This document shows, piece by piece, positions 15,368-24,381 of a DNA stretch of 64,000 nucleotides. Position 1 is the stretch's first letter; each line of letters begins with the position of its first letter. A program made the position numbers and the translations under genes. The stretch comes from an uncultured Alistipes sp. (GTDB lineage Bacteria; Bacteroidota; Bacteroidia; Bacteroidales; Rikenellaceae), in contig CASDZP010000001.1 in assembly GCA_949285535.1 (NCBI GenBank), positions 62,001 to 126,000 of the forward strand, given 5' to 3'. Below the pieces are notes generated by a model that made no database searches, had not been told where the DNA came from, and saw only the letters and a list, made by a program, of their open reading frames with translations.

Positions 15368-17479
15368 TTATATCTTTTTCAGCTCTATTCTGTTTCTTTT
15401 TCTATCGACAGAGAGTACCCTCACTCTGACATGCTCGTGCAGACGCACAACCTCCGACGGGTCGGACACATATCTGTCGGCAAGCTGGGATATATGCACC
15501 AGACCGTCCTGTTTCACCCCCACATCGACAAACGCGCCGAAAGCGGTGATGTTGGTGACGATACCGGGAAGCTCCATACCCTCTTCGAGGTCGTCTATCG
15601 AGTGGTGTTCGGAGAACTCAAACTCCTCTATCTTGGCTCTAGGGTCACGTCCCGGCTTGGCGAGCTCGGAGATTATGTCGGTGATTGTCGGCATACCCGT
15701 CTTGTCGGTAACGTACCGTTCGGGTACTATCCGTTTCTGCAACTCCTTGTCGGCAATAAGGCTTTTTGTATCGACACCCAAGTCACGTGCCATTTTCTCT
15801 ACAACGCCATAGCTTTCGGGATGCACCGCGCTGTTGTCCAACGGATTGACACCCTCACGTATTCGCATGAAACCCGCGCACTGCTCAAAGGCTTTCGCTC
15901 CGAGTCTCGGCACGCGCAACAGCTCTCCACGCTCGGTGAAAGGACCGTTCTCGTTACGGTACACCACAATGGAGCGTGCGAGCGACGGACCGATGCCCGA
16001 CACATAGCGCAACAGATGCGCCGAAGCGGTGTTCAAATCGACACCCACACTGTTGACACAGCTCTCTACGACGGTGTCGAGCGACTCTTTGAGGCGTGAG
16101 CGTTCGACATCGTGCTGATACTGCCCCACCCCTATCGACTCAGGCTCTATCTTGACAAGCTCCGAGAGCGGATCGACAAGTCGGCGACCTATCGAGACGG
16201 CACCTCTGACCGTCACGTCATAGTCAGGAAACTCCTCACGTGCTACGGCGGAGGCGGAATAGACCGACGCACCGTCCTCGCTGACCATAAAGAGACGCAA
16301 CCCTTCAGGCAGACGCATGCTCTTGAAAAGCTCCTCTGTTTGACGTCCCGCCGTGCCGTCACCTATCGCTACCGCCTCTATCTTATAGCTTTCGATAAGG
16401 TTTGAGAGCTTGTTTATCGCGGCGGCACGCTCTTTGCGTGGCTCATGCGGATATATGGTCTCGTTGTGGACAAGATTACCGTCGGAGTCGAGGCATACAA
16501 CCTTACACCCCGTTCTGAATCCTGGATCGACCGCCAACACACGGCACGCTCCCAAGGGCGGCGAGAGCAACAGCTGGCGCAGATTAGAGCAGAATATTTT
16601 TATCGCCTCCTCGTCAGCTCGTTCTTTGGCACGGGCGAATGTCTCGTTTTCGAGTGAGGGGCGCAACAGTCTTTTGTAACCGTCGGCGACAGCCTCACGC
16701 AGAAAAGATGACGAGGCGACCCTGCGTGGCAGAAAAGTATAGGCTGCAGTCTCGACAGCCTCTTCGTCATCAACCTTTATCTCCGAACGTAAAAAGCCCT
16801 CGGCTGTTCCGCGCATCACGGCGAGCATACGGTGTGAGGGAATGCGTCTGACAGGCTCGCTGAAATCGAAATAGTCGGAATATTTTGCACCTTCGCTCTC
16901 TTTGTCGGTGACGGAACGGACACTGACAAGACCTTTCTGCCAGAAAAGACGACGCAGACGTTTCCTGACGGCTGCGTCCTCCGACACACGTTCGGCAATG
17001 ATGTCAGAGGCACCTTGAAGCGCCTCCTCCACGGTCACCGAACACTCCGAAGCGGCTTTTCGCGCGAGTGAGTCAATGTTTCGTGGATTGTCCAGCAGAG
17101 CGTCCGCCAACGGTTCGAGACCTTTCTGACGTGCAATCTGCGCCTTGGTGCGACGTTTGGGCTTGTAAGGAAGATAGATATCCTCAAGCTCTTTGGCGTC
17201 GGTGCATGCCTCTATCTTGTCACGAAGTTCGTCCGTCATACTTCCCGACGTCTCTATCGCGGCAACAACCGTCTGTTTACGCTTTTCAAGCTCCGACAAC
17301 AAACAGTACATCTCGGCGACAAGACCGATTTGCACCTCGTCCATACCGCCTGTCGCCTCCTTGCGGTAACGGCTGACAAAGGGAATCGTGGCAGACTCCT
17401 CGAACAAAAGACGGCACACGGCGGCGACATGAGACTTCGACAATGAAATTCTTTCCGAAATTATGGCGGGAATATCCAT
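15368..17479 (-). CDS. tex: Tex-like S1 RNA-binding transcription accessory protein
   Basis: Tex proteins bind nucleic acids and are linked to transcription and RNA turnover. The protein has 703 residues from ATG 17479 (MDIPAIISERISLSKSHV). The open frame extends further upstream, but that stretch is intergenic. Domains in order are an N-terminal helical domain with the family stretch IPFVSRYRKEATGGMDEVQI, the YqgF/RNase H-like domain (VLAVDPGFRTGCK near residue 318), helix-hairpin-helix repeats (LNTASAHLLRYVSGIGPSLA), and a C-terminal S1 domain (LPGIVTNITAFGAFVDVGV). It lies 16 bases upstream of the prenyltransferase gene, so the two are probably cotranscribed. The 137-base divergent gap to rnr holds both promoters, but no strong box is seen. 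Confidence 0.93.
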   Translation of the reverse strand: MDIPAIISERISLSKSHVAAVCRLLFEESATIPFVSRYRKEATGGMDEVQIGLVAEMYCLLSELEKRKQTVVAAIETSGSMTDELRDKIEACTDAKELEDIYLPYKPKRRTKAQIARQKGLEPLADALLDNPRNIDSLARKAASECSVTVEEALQGASDIIAERVSEDAAVRKRLRRLFWQKGLVSVRSVTDKESEGAKYSDYFDFSEPVRRIPSHRMLAVMRGTAEGFLRSEIKVDDEEAVETAAYTFLPRRVASSSFLREAVADGYKRLLRPSLENETFARAKERADEEAIKIFCSNLRQLLLSPPLGACRVLAVDPGFRTGCKVVCLDSDGNLVHNETIYPHEPRKERAAAINKLSNLIESYKIEAVAIGDGTAGRQTEELFKSMRLPEGLRLFMVSEDGASVYSASAVAREEFPDYDVTVRGAVSIGRRLVDPLSELVKIEPESIGVGQYQHDVERSRLKESLDTVVESCVNSVGVDLNTASAHLLRYVSGIGPSLARSIVVYRNENGPFTERGELLRVPRLGAKAFEQCAGFMRIREGVNPLDNSAVHPESYGVVEKMARDLGVDTKSLIADKELQKRIVPERYVTDKTGMPTITDIISELAKPGRDPRAKIEEFEFSEHHSIDDLEEGMELPGIVTNITAFGAFVDVGVKQDGLVHISQLADRYVSDPSEVVRLHEHVRVRVLSVDRKRNRIELKKI

Positions 17480-17616
17480 TTCTGATGAAAAATTATTATC
17501 TTTATAACGTCGAGAGCAAGCGGCTTTTTTGTGCCGACAATTCGGTGCGACTATACAACATCGTGACTTTATGCGATTTATAGCCGAATACTCTCTATAA
17601 CACACACTTTTTTCGT

Positions 17617-19887
17617 ATGCCAAAGAAAACAAAAAACGAGATTCTGACAAAAGAGGAGACATATAAAAAATTGAAAAGTTTTTTTGTCAACAATCCCTCT
17701 CGTCTCTACTCGAAAAAAGATCTCAAAGAGAACAAGACAATAAAAAATCTCTCTAAACAAGGTAATCTGGACGAAGCGCTGAACGATTTGCTTCTGCGCG
17801 GCTACATTGTAGAGTCTCATGACGGTAAATACCGCACCAACCCCGACAAACTCGACCTCATTACGGGTGTTGTGACAGGCATGACCATGCACAACTACTT
17901 CGTAAAGGGTGACACATCCGAAGCGGAGTTCATGGTGTCGATAGAGAACGGTCTCAACTCGCTTGTCGGCGATACGGTAATGTTCGTCGATTTGAAGAAA
18001 TACCGCAACAACCGTCCCGAGGCGGCTATCGTCAAGACGGTGGAGCGTAAGAACAGCCGCTTTATCGGCGTACTCGAACTATCTGAACGTTACGCCTTTG
18101 TGGCTGTCGATTCGCGCAACATGCCTTTCGACATATTCATACCGTTGAAAGATGTCAACGGAGCGCAGGACGGCGACAAGGTACTTGTAGAGGTGACGGC
18201 ATGGGTACAGGGCAACAAAAACCCCAACGGCAAGATAGTGGAACGTTTCGGCAAGGTCGGAGACAACAACGCAGAGATGCACGCGATATTGGCGGAGTAC
18301 GATTTGCCCTACAAGTTTGAGGATTACATCGAAAAAGAGGCTAATTCAATTCCCGACGACATAACGCCCGCCGAAATAAAACGCCGCCGCGACTTCAGGT
18401 CGGCGACAACGTTCACTATAGACCCGGCGGACGCAAAAGACTTCGACGACGCGCTTTCGATAGAGAAGATAAAGGACGGAGAGTGGGAGATAGGCGTACA
18501 TATCGCCGACGTGACCCACTATGTAACAGAAGGTACGTTACTCGACAAAGAGGCTGTCGAGAGGGGTACATCCGTATATCTGGTTGACAGGGTTGTCCCG
18601 ATGCTTCCCGAACGTCTGTCCAACGAGCTGTGTTCGCTCCGCCCCAACGAGGACAAGCTCTGCTTCTCGGCGGTATTCCGCATGAATGAGAATTGCGAGT
18701 TGCTTTCAGAATGGTTCGGACGTACAGTCATTCACTCCGACAGACGTTTTACGTACGAGGAGGCTCAACAGGTGATAGAGACAGGCGAGGGTGACTTCGC
18801 CGAAGAGATAACGACACTCAACAGACTCGCACTCAAGATGCGTGCCGACCGTTTCAAAAACGGGTCGATAGCCTTTGAACGTGACGAGCCCAAATTCAAG
18901 CTCGACGACAAGGGCAAACCGCTGGGAGTCTATTTCAAGGTGATGAAAGAGTCCAACCACTTGATTGAGGAATTCATGCTGTTGGCGAACAAGAGAGTCG
19001 CACACTTCATAGGCTCACGCAAAAAAGGACGCTCAAAGGCTCCGACATTCGTCTATCGTGTGCACGACAAGCCCAACGAAGAGAAATACAACGATTTCAG
19101 GACGTTCGCGGCGAAATTCGGCTACAACATAAAGGACGCAAGCAGCGACAGGGCTTTGGCTCGCGAGCTTAACCGCTTTTTGGGTAAGATAAAGGGTCGC
19201 AAGGAGGAAAACCTCTTCTCTATATTGGCGTTACGTTCAATGGCGAAAGCGACATACACGACAGAGAACATAGGTCATTACGGCTTGGCGTTCGACTATT
19301 ACACGCATTTCACATCGCCTATCAGACGTTACCCCGACATGATGGTGCACCGTCTGTTACAGCACTATCTGGACGGAGGCAAATCGGTCGAAAAGGAGTA
19401 TTACGAAGATTTGTGCCGTCATTCGAGCGAGCGTGAGATAAGAGCCGCGGAGGCGGAAAGAGCTTCGATAAAATACAAGATGGTCGAGTTCATGTCGGAC
19501 AAGATAGGATGCGAGTTCGACGGTTTCGTATCGGGCATAACCGAATGGGGACTCTTTGTTGAACTTGCGGAGACCAAGATTGAGGGTATGGTGTCCGTCC
19601 GTGACATGCTCGACGACACATATAACTTCGACGCGGAAAACTATCGTCTGGTCGGAATGCGTACGCACCGCATAATTATGATGGGCGACAACGTGAGAGT
19701 CAAAGTCCTGCGTGCCGACCTGAAACGCAAACAGCTTGACTATGAGCTGGTGGCGCACACCGATATGGCTACGGACAAAGAGACGAGATTCGTAACCCAG
19801 AGCGAACTGTTAGAGAAAAAGCCTAAACAGAAGCAGAAACAAAAACAGAAAAAAGAGAAGGATAAGAAGGGCAAAAAGAAAAAATAA
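17617..19887 (+). CDS. rnr: ribonuclease R
   Basis: RNase R is a 3'-5' processive exoribonuclease that can degrade structured RNA. The 756-residue protein has an N-terminal winged-helix-like region, cold-shock domains (about 80-240), and the catalytic RNB domain with the metal-binding TIDPADAKDFDDALS around residues 268-282. HYTHFTSPIRRYPDMMVHR lies near residue 560, followed by a C-terminal S1 domain (GFVSGITEWGLFVEL). It ends in a lysine/glutamine-rich tail (KQKQKQKQKKEKDKKGKKKK) typical of RNase R and probably RNA-binding. ATG 17617 is the only sensible start. Confidence 0.95.
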   Translation: MPKKTKNEILTKEETYKKLKSFFVNNPSRLYSKKDLKENKTIKNLSKQGNLDEALNDLLLRGYIVESHDGKYRTNPDKLDLITGVVTGMTMHNYFVKGDTSEAEFMVSIENGLNSLVGDTVMFVDLKKYRNNRPEAAIVKTVERKNSRFIGVLELSERYAFVAVDSRNMPFDIFIPLKDVNGAQDGDKVLVEVTAWVQGNKNPNGKIVERFGKVGDNNAEMHAILAEYDLPYKFEDYIEKEANSIPDDITPAEIKRRRDFRSATTFTIDPADAKDFDDALSIEKIKDGEWEIGVHIADVTHYVTEGTLLDKEAVERGTSVYLVDRVVPMLPERLSNELCSLRPNEDKLCFSAVFRMNENCELLSEWFGRTVIHSDRRFTYEEAQQVIETGEGDFAEEITTLNRLALKMRADRFKNGSIAFERDEPKFKLDDKGKPLGVYFKVMKESNHLIEEFMLLANKRVAHFIGSRKKGRSKAPTFVYRVHDKPNEEKYNDFRTFAAKFGYNIKDASSDRALARELNRFLGKIKGRKEENLFSILALRSMAKATYTTENIGHYGLAFDYYTHFTSPIRRYPDMMVHRLLQHYLDGGKSVEKEYYEDLCRHSSEREIRAAEAERASIKYKMVEFMSDKIGCEFDGFVSGITEWGLFVELAETKIEGMVSVRDMLDDTYNFDAENYRLVGMRTHRIIMMGDNVRVKVLRADLKRKQLDYELVAHTDMATDKETRFVTQSELLEKKPKQKQKQKQKKEKDKKGKKKK

Positions 19888-19940
19888 ACGCCCCACCGAC
19901 AACAAAAGGATAAAAAGTTTGCGATACTGAAAAAGAGGTG

Positions 19941-19971
19941 TTTTCAATATCATCTAAATTCAGTATATTTG
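19941..19971 (+). promoter_or_regulatory. candidate promoter for purD
   Basis: TATATTTG at 19964-19971 fits TAnnTTTG, with TTTT at 19941-19944 exactly 19 bases upstream as a near-consensus -33. It lies 56 bases before the purD ATG. Confidence 0.6.
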
Positions 19972-20027
19972 CACCGTTTTCCGAATATGGAAGTTTAGAT
20001 TTTATATATTTTTTGATTGAGGACAAT

Positions 20028-21407
20028 ATGAAACTACCACAACAAGTAAATGTTTTGCTTTTGGGTTCCGGAGGCAGGGAACACGCTTTCGCATGGAAAA
20101 TATCTCAGAGCGAGCGCGTGGCAAAGTTATATATCGCCCCCGGTAATGCGGGTACCGCAGGTTGCGGCATCAATGTGGACATAGCTCCGACCAACTTTGC
20201 GGGTATCAAGCAGTTCGTATTGTCATCAAACATCAATCTGGTGGTTGTCGGTCCCGAAGAACCGCTTGTGAAAGGAATACACGACTTCTTCGCGGGTGAC
20301 CCCGAGATAAGATATATCCCTGTGGTCGGTCCCTCTGTTGACGGCGCGCGTCTTGAAGGCAGCAAGCAGTTCGCAAAAGACTTCATGACCCGCAACAACA
20401 TACCGACAGCGGCATACAAATCTTTCTCAAAAGAGAATATCGGTGAAGCGGAAGAGTTCATGCGTAAGCTCAAACCGCCCTATGTACTCAAAGCCAACGG
20501 TTTGGCGGCGGGTAAAGGTGTTCTCATCATCGACGACTTCAATACCGCACTCGAAGAACTCGGCGCAATGATAAACGGCAAGTTCGGCGCCGCGGGCAGC
20601 AAAGTTGTGATTGAGGAATATCTTTCGGGTATAGAGGTATCGGTATTTGTGGCGACAGACGGCACAAACTACAAGATACTGCCCGAAGCCAAGGACTACA
20701 AGCGCATAGGCGACGGCGATACGGGTCTCAACACGGGCGGCATGGGTGCCGTTTCTCCCGTTCCATTCGCCGACGAGGCTTTCATGCAGAAGGTCGAGGA
20801 ACGCATAATCAAACCGACTATCGACGGACTCAAGAAAGAGAACATCACCTATAAAGGATTTATATTCATAGGTCTCATGAACGTCGGAGGCGACCCCTAC
20901 GTAATAGAATACAACGTGCGTATGGGTGACCCCGAGACGGAGGTCGTACTGCCGAGAATAAAAAGCGACATCATCGAGTTGTTCGAGGGTATCGTATATG
21001 ACACTCTCAAAGACAAAGAGTTGGTTATAGCACCCGAGACAGCCGTTACCGTGATGACAGTGTCAGGCGGATACCCCGGAGACTATCAGAAAGGCATGGT
21101 CATTGAAGGACTTGCCGACACGGGCGACGAAAGCATCGTGTTCCATGCGGGAACGGCGCTCAAAGGCAAAGAGGTGGTTACAGCTGGCGGACGCGTCATT
21201 TCGGTGACATCGCTCGCAGGCAGCATAAAGGATGCGGCTGCAGCATCTTACCGCACAATAGGCAAATTCTCGTTCGAGGGCATGAACTATCGTAAGGACA
21301 TCGGAAAAGATTTGATTAAGATAGTGAACGCCGCCGCACGTAAAAGCGCAGCATCATCGACGAAGAAAAGCACTACAAAAAGCGCAAAAAGTTCGTCGGA
21401 GAAATAA
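20028..21407 (+). CDS. purD: phosphoribosylamine--glycine ligase
   Basis: PurD joins glycine to phosphoribosylamine with ATP, the second step of purine synthesis. From ATG 20028 the protein has 459 residues. It shows the N-terminal LLLGSGGREHAFAWK, the ATP-grasp motifs LKANGLAAGKGVLI and DAGLNTGGMGAVSP-like sequence (DTGLNTGGMGAVSP), and EYNVRMGDPETEVVLPR. A Ser/Lys/Thr-rich tail of about 20 residues (SAASSTKKSTTKSAKSSSEK) goes beyond the usual end and is probably disordered. The frame extends upstream of ATG 20028, but that part overlaps the promoter. It is followed by a terminator hairpin and a membrane-protein gene that accompanies purD in other Bacteroidota. Confidence 0.95.
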   Translation: MKLPQQVNVLLLGSGGREHAFAWKISQSERVAKLYIAPGNAGTAGCGINVDIAPTNFAGIKQFVLSSNINLVVVGPEEPLVKGIHDFFAGDPEIRYIPVVGPSVDGARLEGSKQFAKDFMTRNNIPTAAYKSFSKENIGEAEEFMRKLKPPYVLKANGLAAGKGVLIIDDFNTALEELGAMINGKFGAAGSKVVIEEYLSGIEVSVFVATDGTNYKILPEAKDYKRIGDGDTGLNTGGMGAVSPVPFADEAFMQKVEERIIKPTIDGLKKENITYKGFIFIGLMNVGGDPYVIEYNVRMGDPETEVVLPRIKSDIIELFEGIVYDTLKDKELVIAPETAVTVMTVSGGYPGDYQKGMVIEGLADTGDESIVFHAGTALKGKEVVTAGGRVISVTSLAGSIKDAAAASYRTIGKFSFEGMNYRKDIGKDLIKIVNAAARKSAASSTKKSTTKSAKSSSEK

Positions 21408-21432
21408 AACAAGTCTATTGATTTAACGTCTG

Positions 21433-21465
21433 AAAACCCGTGATTGACCCGATGTCACGGGTTTT
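21433..21465 (+). terminator. Rho-independent terminator after purD
   Basis: AAAACCCGTGA pairs with TCACGGGTTTT across an 11-base loop, followed by T-rich sequence, 26 bases after the purD stop. Confidence 0.8.
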
Positions 21466-21513
21466 TGTCGGTATTAAGCCGACCTGTTTCGCATCGGGTC
21501 TCAACAGCGAGCC

Positions 21514-22500
21514 ATGAGATTAGACATCACAAAACATACCCTCACCCAGACGGTGATTCTGTTTTTCATATTGCTCTTTGCCTTTTTGACAAAAGAGAAT
21601 ATGATACCGCAGAACGGCACATTCTCCTGGGAAGGATACACCTCGCTCATGCTCGGACTCGACGGTATTGTCAGGTCGGTATCGTGGCTGCCGCCGTTAT
21701 TGTCGCTGTTGCTTCTGCTGGTCAACGCGTTCATGATAACGAGAATGACACTCGTGTATCTGGTGTTCATAGACAAGAACTACCTGCCGCCGATTATATT
21801 CCTGATATTGTGCTCCGCGACCTCTTCTCTGACTGAGTCATACATGATTCAGATAATAATATATCTGATGCTTGCCGCCACCGACACGATATTACATCTT
21901 TACAGGCACCACGACATTGTAAAACAGGCGTTTTTGGCATCGGTCTATATCGGCATCGCCTCTCTGCTGTTCGCCCCCATGTCGGTGATACTCGTGGCTT
22001 TAGTCATCTATCTTATGTCTTACAGAGCATTGTCTTTCAAGGCACTGATAGCTTCAGCCGTAGGTCTGGCACTGCCGTGCTTTATTTGCTGTTACATATT
22101 CTGGGTCACAGGCTCGGAGTTCACAGCCTTTATTCATGAGTACGAAAGAATATTTTTCGACATATTCCTGCGACGTTCTCTAAACATATTCACGCTCACG
22201 ATAGAGCAATACGTATTCATAGCTATAATCGTCTTCATGACCATATACGGTTTTCTCCGTATGGCTATGTCAGCCAACAGCGCCAACATCACAACCGTAA
22301 GGTCGTATGTCGGCTTTGTATGGATACTTATCGGGCTTTGTGTCATCCTCGTTTTGGCTTACAACACAAACCCCACCACCCTACCCCTTCTATCGGTACC
22401 GCTTTCGATAATAATATCGCAAATGCTGAAACAGACTCCGAATATGTTTATAAAGGACATTATCGCTCTTGCCCTTCTTATAACGTCATTTCTGATTTAG
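21514..22500 (+). CDS. polytopic membrane protein, DUF6427-like
   Basis: A 328-residue protein with about nine strongly hydrophobic segments and very short loops. It resembles the DUF6427 membrane proteins found next to purD in Bacteroidota; no function is known. Position and topology support the match, but it rests on general similarity rather than a diagnostic motif. It starts 49 bases beyond the purD terminator, so it may be expressed by read-through or from its own weak promoter. The C-terminus is hydrophobic to the end (LALLITSFLI). Confidence 0.6.
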   Translation: MRLDITKHTLTQTVILFFILLFAFLTKENMIPQNGTFSWEGYTSLMLGLDGIVRSVSWLPPLLSLLLLLVNAFMITRMTLVYLVFIDKNYLPPIIFLILCSATSSLTESYMIQIIIYLMLAATDTILHLYRHHDIVKQAFLASVYIGIASLLFAPMSVILVALVIYLMSYRALSFKALIASAVGLALPCFICCYIFWVTGSEFTAFIHEYERIFFDIFLRRSLNIFTLTIEQYVFIAIIVFMTIYGFLRMAMSANSANITTVRSYVGFVWILIGLCVILVLAYNTNPTTLPLLSVPLSIIISQMLKQTPNMFIKDIIALALLITSFLI

Positions 22501-22607
22501 CAAAATTTTCTTTTGCCAAACCCAAATATAGCGTTCTGTTCTCCAAATTTTCAAGCCATACAATATTCCGAACTCTTTTAAAACAACCGATAACAAGATG
22601 TTGTATA

Positions 22608-22716
22608 ACATTACAGCATAAAACATTACAACATAAACGTTACAACATAAACGTTACAGCATAAACATTACACCATAGAAAACATTACAGCATAAAAAAC
22701 ATTACAGCATAAAAAA
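22608..22716. repeat. degenerate tandem repeat, unit ACATTACAGCATAAA
   Basis: Seven consecutive units of 14-17 bases vary around ACATTACAGCATAAA (forms include CGTTACAACATAAA and CATTACACCATAGAAA). The array runs directly into the left arm of the terminator at 22709. It is noncoding and lies between convergent genes. The unit drift, mostly in the A run and at the G/A position, suggests replication slippage. Confidence 0.85.
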
Positions 22717-22758
22717 CATGAGCTGCCTTATTATGTTAAGACAGCTCATGTTTTTTAT
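22709..22758. terminator. bidirectional terminator between convergent genes
   Basis: The arms 22709-22730 and 22737-22758 pair with one mismatch (core AAAAAACATGAGCTG / CAGCTCATGTTTTTT) and have T runs on both strands. It serves the membrane-protein gene and the opposing lipoprotein gene. The 22-bp stem is longer than an ordinary terminator. Confidence 0.85.
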
Positions 22759-22780
22759 ACTATAATATTAGGTATATTTA

Positions 22781-24250
22781 TTATTCGTCGAGATTCTCAC
22801 CGAACTCCTTACCCTTATGCCACAACTGATTACAGATGTCATATGGGGGAATGTCTTTCACAGATACCTTTTTGTTTCTGTCGATAAGGTAAATCATGGG
22901 AAGCGCGCCGAGGTCATAAATATTATCTTTAAGAATGACACCCTTATCATCCCACAGATTTATCCAACGGCCATTGTTATACTCAGGTTTGGCAATGATT
23001 TTTCGCCACTCTTCCTCACTCTTGCCGACATAAATGGCGTATATCTGCAATTCACCGTCATGCTCGTATGAACGGACGCAATCGGAAGAGTTCATCAGTT
23101 TGACAGCCTCTCCGCAGTTGCTGCAATCGGGGTCGAAAAAGAAATAAACCTGCCATTTCTTGGGTTGTTTCGTCGGGTCGTATCGCATGCCGTTCGGCGC
23201 TTTCAAATCCATTGAAGCTACGGGTGTACCGGGAAGATGATTGCGCGCGAGAGAGAGCTTGTAACGATAAGGCTCTTTTTCAAGGTCTGTATAGTTGTCC
23301 GATGCGATTATGCACTCAAGGACATTGACATAAATGAAGTGCTGTTTCACAGGTTGCGACTTGTCGCCGAAAACCTTACTCATATACTCGGTTACAAGAC
23401 GGAACATCCTCGGATTGGACTCGCACTTGTCGAGAAACGCGTTTATTATCTTGTTGGCGTCATCTTCTGGTTTACCCGAAAGTACACTTATATATGTTCC
23501 GACACGCTCTTTTACCACGGGAAACATGGTTATCTTGGGATTCTCTATATAGACATGGTTCCAATAGTTTTCAAGAGCCGTTTTAAGATATTCCGGGTCG
23601 TTTCTGTTACATGCGGGTTCCGTTACGGCACTCACGTACAACTCCACAAACTCACCCTCATGCTTTTTCATAAAGTCAAGGCTCATTTTTGTAAGCTCGT
23701 CGCGGGTCTGCGTCTCAAGCTCATTGCAAAGCCTTACCGTATCCTCGGGAGTGATTGCGTAACCTCCGTCCAAAGCCGAATTGTAACGGTTGTTTATCTG
23801 TTTGAACCTCTCGAAATAAGGCTTTGTCAGTTTATTGTACTCCGCTATATACTTGGTCGTCCTGTTACCCTTGACAGATGATGTTCCCGCATATCCGTCG
23901 GCCTCCACCTCAAACGAGAAACTGTCCTCATCGTCGTTATAGAGATTGGAAAGCAATGTGTTGTCTATAAAAAGAGCATAGACACCCTCTTTGACCGAAT
24001 CGCAACCGAGAGCGAAGTGTGTTGACGCCTTAACGCTGTCGATAGTCACATAATCGAACTTGTCGGGATCATAGTAGCGCAGATAAACTGTCCTTTCATA
24101 TCCCGGATTTTTCAGATTAACCTCCACGTTGCCGTCTTTACGCATCGCCTTCTTGAAATCGTTTTTCGGCTGGACATCGCCTTTCTCACCCGAGCCGCCA
24201 CACGACCACAAGAGAGCGACGCTTAACAAGGCATAAAACAAACGTCTCAT
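22781..24250 (-). CDS. thioredoxin-like lipoprotein with DUF5106-type N-terminal region
   Basis: A 489-residue lipoprotein. The signal peptide ends in a lipobox at LLWSCGG (Cys17), so it should be anchored in the outer or inner membrane facing the periplasm. The C-terminal 130 residues are a thioredoxin fold with a redox-type motif in FFFDPDCSNCGEA and a cis-Pro region (GALPMIYLIDR). The N-terminal part has the beta-sandwich of DUF4369/DUF5106-like Bacteroidota proteins (GYERTVYLRYYD), followed by a helical middle. It is probably a periplasmic thiol-disulfide oxidoreductase; no partner gene is adjacent. A -7 box lies just upstream. Confidence 0.75.
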   Translation of the reverse strand: MRRLFYALLSVALLWSCGGSGEKGDVQPKNDFKKAMRKDGNVEVNLKNPGYERTVYLRYYDPDKFDYVTIDSVKASTHFALGCDSVKEGVYALFIDNTLLSNLYNDDEDSFSFEVEADGYAGTSSVKGNRTTKYIAEYNKLTKPYFERFKQINNRYNSALDGGYAITPEDTVRLCNELETQTRDELTKMSLDFMKKHEGEFVELYVSAVTEPACNRNDPEYLKTALENYWNHVYIENPKITMFPVVKERVGTYISVLSGKPEDDANKIINAFLDKCESNPRMFRLVTEYMSKVFGDKSQPVKQHFIYVNVLECIIASDNYTDLEKEPYRYKLSLARNHLPGTPVASMDLKAPNGMRYDPTKQPKKWQVYFFFDPDCSNCGEAVKLMNSSDCVRSYEHDGELQIYAIYVGKSEEEWRKIIAKPEYNNGRWINLWDDKGVILKDNIYDLGALPMIYLIDRNKKVSVKDIPPYDICNQLWHKGKEFGENLDE

Positions 24251-24284
24251 ATACTTTAATTTATTATTTTATAACTATCAAAAT

Positions 24285-24292
24285 CAAAAATA
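24285..24292 (-). promoter_or_regulatory. candidate -7 box for the thioredoxin-like lipoprotein gene
   Basis: On the minus strand this reads TATTTTTG, 34 bases upstream of the ATG at 24250, fitting TAnnTTTG. Confidence 0.5.
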
Positions 24293-24381
24293 TAAACGGA
24301 TTTTAAGAGATTTCTGCAATGACAACCGCCAACAGTCATGCGATACGCACTAACGGGTTGACAGCGTCATGCAACATATCG

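Noticed and set aside
15431-16099. A 222-codon plus-strand ORF antisense to tex
   Set aside because: It is a shadow of the S1/HhH region of tex; its composition mirrors the codons of the real gene.
23237-23881. A 214-codon plus-strand ORF inside the thioredoxin-like lipoprotein gene
   Set aside because: It is a shadow frame; the minus-strand gene has a lipobox, a CxxC motif and full length.
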